6,440 bases of DNA from Syntrophomonadaceae bacterium (GTDB lineage Bacteria > Bacillota > Dethiobacteria > DTU022 > UBA8154). Every line of letters begins with the position of its first letter. The first letter of the stretch is position 1. The stretch is from positions 1 to 6,440 of the forward strand of contig PWWY01000150.1 of assembly GCA_003561325.1 (NCBI GenBank). The letters run 5' to 3'. Under the pieces are notes generated by a model. That model was not told the origin of the DNA. It was given only the letters and a program-made list of their open reading frames with translations, and searched no databases. The position numbers and the translations under genes were made by a program. Below are positions 4,838-6,440 of this stretch, one piece after another.

Positions 4838-6019
4838 TCAGGAGCGTTCGATAATAGTGGCGCATCCCTGGCCGCCCCCGATGCACAGGGTTGCCAATCC
4901 TTTCCCCTTACCTTTACGAATCAGGTGGTGCAGCAGGGTCACGAAAATTCTCGCGCCGCTGGCACCGATGGGATGGCCCAGGGCGATGGCCCCCCCGGAA
5001 AGATTGGTTTTATCCAGGTCAAATTGGAGTTCCTTGGCGACAGCCAGAGCCTGGGCGGCAAAGGCTTCGTTGGCTTCGATTACATCCAGGTCATCCACGG
5101 CAAGACCTGCTTTTTCCAGGGCTTTACGGGTTGCCGGGATGGGTCCTGTCCCCATAATCGCGGGATCAACCCCGGCTGAGGCGTAGCTCACCATGGTGGC
5201 CAGGGGCGTGATGCCCAGTTCTTTGGCTTTCTTTTCGCTCATCAGCAATACGGCTGCTGCCCCGTCATTGATCCCCGAGGCATTTCCGGCCGTAACAGTG
5301 CCGTCCTTTTTAAAGGCCGGGCTCAGCTTTTGCAATCCTTCCAGCGTCGTTCCCTTGCGGGGATGCTCATCGGTGTCAAAGATCACCGGGTCGCCCTTGC
5401 GTTGGGGAATGCTCACGGGCACGATCTCATCCTGGAAAAGCCCTTCTTCGATGGCTTTAATGGCCCTGTTCTGGCTCTCCAGGGCCAGATTGTCCTGTTC
5501 TTCGCGGCTGATCTTAAACTGTTCGGCAATATTCTCCGCCGTAATACCCATGTGAACGTCATTAAAGGCACACCAGAGGCCGTCTTTGATCATGCTGTCC
5601 ACCAGCGCTGTATTGCCCATGCGTCCTCCCCAGCGGGCCGCATCGGAAAGATAAGGTGCCCGGCTCATGTTTTCCATGCCCCCGGCGATAATCACGTCAG
5701 CGTTTCCTGTAGCGATCGCCTGGGCCCCCAAATTGATCGACTTCAGCCCCGAGGCACACACTTTGTTAATGCTCATCGCCGGGATGGAATGATCGAGCCC
5801 GGCTTTTATGGCAGCCTGGCGAGCCGGGTTTTGTCCCAGACCGGCCTGCAGCACGTTACCAAAGATCACTTCGTCTACCTGGGCGGGATCAATGCCGCCT
5901 CGCTGTAAGACCTCCTTGATGACCAGGGCTCCCAGTTCTGGGGCGGGGACATCCTTTAAGGAACCCCCGAATGTGCCTGTTGGTGTGCGAACCGCTGCTA
6001 CAATGACAACCTTTTCCAT
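4838..6019 (-). CDS. atoB: Acetyl-CoA C-acetyltransferase (biosynthetic-type thiolase)
   Basis: A 393-residue cytosolic thiolase condensing two acetyl-CoA to acetoacetyl-CoA, or the reverse. All active-site parts are present: nucleophile C88 in NKVCASG, GGMENMSRAPY, NEAFAAQ, H349 in GHPIGASG and C379 in CIGGGQG, close to Zoogloea PhaA Cys89, His348 and Cys378. The stretch DGLWCAFNDVHMGITAEN resembles clostridial ThlA, favouring acetoacetyl-CoA thiolase over long-chain 3-ketoacyl thiolase; chain length cannot be settled from sequence alone. The ATG at 6019 is preferred to the TTG at 6028 because AAGGAGG stands 9 nt before it and would abut the TTG. It lies 27 nt after the deaminase gene, so co-transcription is likely. 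No acyl-CoA dehydrogenase or hydratase gene is nearby in the window. Confidence 0.95.
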   Translation of the reverse strand: MEKVVIVAAVRTPTGTFGGSLKDVPAPELGALVIKEVLQRGGIDPAQVDEVIFGNVLQAGLGQNPARQAAIKAGLDHSIPAMSINKVCASGLKSINLGAQAIATGNADVIIAGGMENMSRAPYLSDAARWGGRMGNTALVDSMIKDGLWCAFNDVHMGITAENIAEQFKISREEQDNLALESQNRAIKAIEEGLFQDEIVPVSIPQRKGDPVIFDTDEHPRKGTTLEGLQKLSPAFKKDGTVTAGNASGINDGAAAVLLMSEKKAKELGITPLATMVSYASAGVDPAIMGTGPIPATRKALEKAGLAVDDLDVIEANEAFAAQALAVAKELQFDLDKTNLSGGAIALGHPIGASGARIFVTLLHHLIRKGKGKGLATLCIGGGQGCATIIERS

Positions 6020-6046
6020 TCCTGTCAACCTCCTTGTACAATATAT

Positions 6047-6440
6047 TTAAGAGACCATCACAACCACCTGTATTTTGGCTTCTTCAAAAAACTGCCGGGC
6101 CAGCGCGTCGGGATAGTGGTCCATTAAGACGACCCGGCGGACCTTGGCGTTTACCAGCATCTTGGCGCACAGAGAACAGGGATGATGGGTGCAGTAAAGA
6201 TCCGAACCTTCAATGGATACACCGTAAATGGCTCCCTGGATAATGGCATTCTGCTCGGCGTGCAGGCCCCGGCAGAGCTCATGCCGCTGTCCTGAGGGAA
6301 TCTTCATTTCCCGGCGCAGGCACCCGGTTTCCAGGCAGTGGGAAAGACCGGCCGGAGCGCCGTTATAACCGGTGGTTAAGAGCCGTTTCTCCTTGACCAG
6401 CACAGCACCTACCTTGCGCCGCAAGCAGGTCGAGCGTTCC
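6047..6440 (-). CDS. comEB: dCMP deaminase / ComE operon protein 2-like (partial, N-terminus outside window)
   Basis: The visible 131 codons are the main part of a zinc-dependent deoxycytidylate deaminase, which converts dCMP to dUMP for dTMP synthesis. They begin at ERSTCLRRKVGAVLV, the usual stretch some 20 residues into the family, and continue with TGYNGAPAGLSHC, the zinc and catalytic motif HAEQNAI, and CTHHPCSLCAKM holding the PCxxC zinc cysteines. The CLETGCLRREMKIPSG insertion, with its extra His/Cys residues, is typical of the dCMP deaminase branch. The frame is open to the right edge; the TTG at 6424 is not the start because the conserved residues extend beyond it. It sits 27 nt upstream of the thiolase. 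Such a gene near the atp operon is known in clostridia. Confidence 0.93.
   Translation of the reverse strand, partial: ERSTCLRRKVGAVLVKEKRLLTTGYNGAPAGLSHCLETGCLRREMKIPSGQRHELCRGLHAEQNAIIQGAIYGVSIEGSDLYCTHHPCSLCAKMLVNAKVRRVVLMDHYPDALARQFFEEAKIQVVVMVS

Noticed and set aside
1..6440. CRISPR arrays, tRNA or rRNA genes, insertion sequences, defence systems
   Set aside because: No regularly spaced repeats, no recognisable tRNA or rRNA sequence and no transposase-like protein were seen. Nearly all of the window is occupied by housekeeping genes on the minus strand.

Overview
The window is a clostridial (Firmicutes-type, Gram-positive anaerobe) chromosomal segment in which every convincing gene lies on the minus strand. 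In transcription order, right to left, it holds the 3' part of a dCMP deaminase gene (comEB-like), a biosynthetic-type acetyl-CoA acetyltransferase (thiolase), and the first part of an F1Fo ATP synthase operon: atpZ-like, atpI, atpB (a), a fused double-hairpin c subunit, an ordinary c subunit, atpF (b), atpH (delta) and atpA (alpha). atpA runs off the left edge; beta, gamma and epsilon are outside the window. The clostridial assignment rests on a deoxycytidylate deaminase upstream of an atpZ/atpI-led atp operon, strong AAAGGAGG-type ribosome sites, frequent TTG starts and close protein similarity to clostridial families. The species is not identified.

The most notable content is the pair of c-subunit genes. 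One encodes a normal 89-residue c subunit with a complete Na+-binding signature (P26xxxQ30 in helix 1; V61, E63, T64, T65, Y68 in helix 2). The gene before it encodes a 183-residue fusion of two c hairpins. Hairpin 1 keeps the ion-binding Glu (E80); in hairpin 2 it is Gln (Q163). This is the layout of the F/V-hybrid rotor known from the Na+-ATP synthase of Acetobacterium woodii, where one V-type-like double c subunit sits among several normal ones. The operon therefore probably encodes a Na+-translocating ATP synthase with a mixed c-ring.

The genes are tightly packed (ATGA overlap between atpF and atpH), but four gaps contain inverted repeats. A two-hairpin block lies between the thiolase and atpZ. 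A 9-bp stem sits between a strong Shine-Dalgarno sequence and the atpB start, and may bring the two together. A GC-rich stem lies between c and atpF, and a 7-bp stem between atpH and atpA. None has a U-tract, so they look like expression-tuning or RNA-stability structures in an operon whose products are needed in very unequal amounts, not terminators.

Functionally, the atp genes make the membrane rotor/stator and part of F1. The thiolase (acetoacetyl-CoA formation or cleavage) and the deaminase (dUMP supply for dTMP) are metabolically separate neighbours that could share a transcript with the operon, since no clear terminator separates them.
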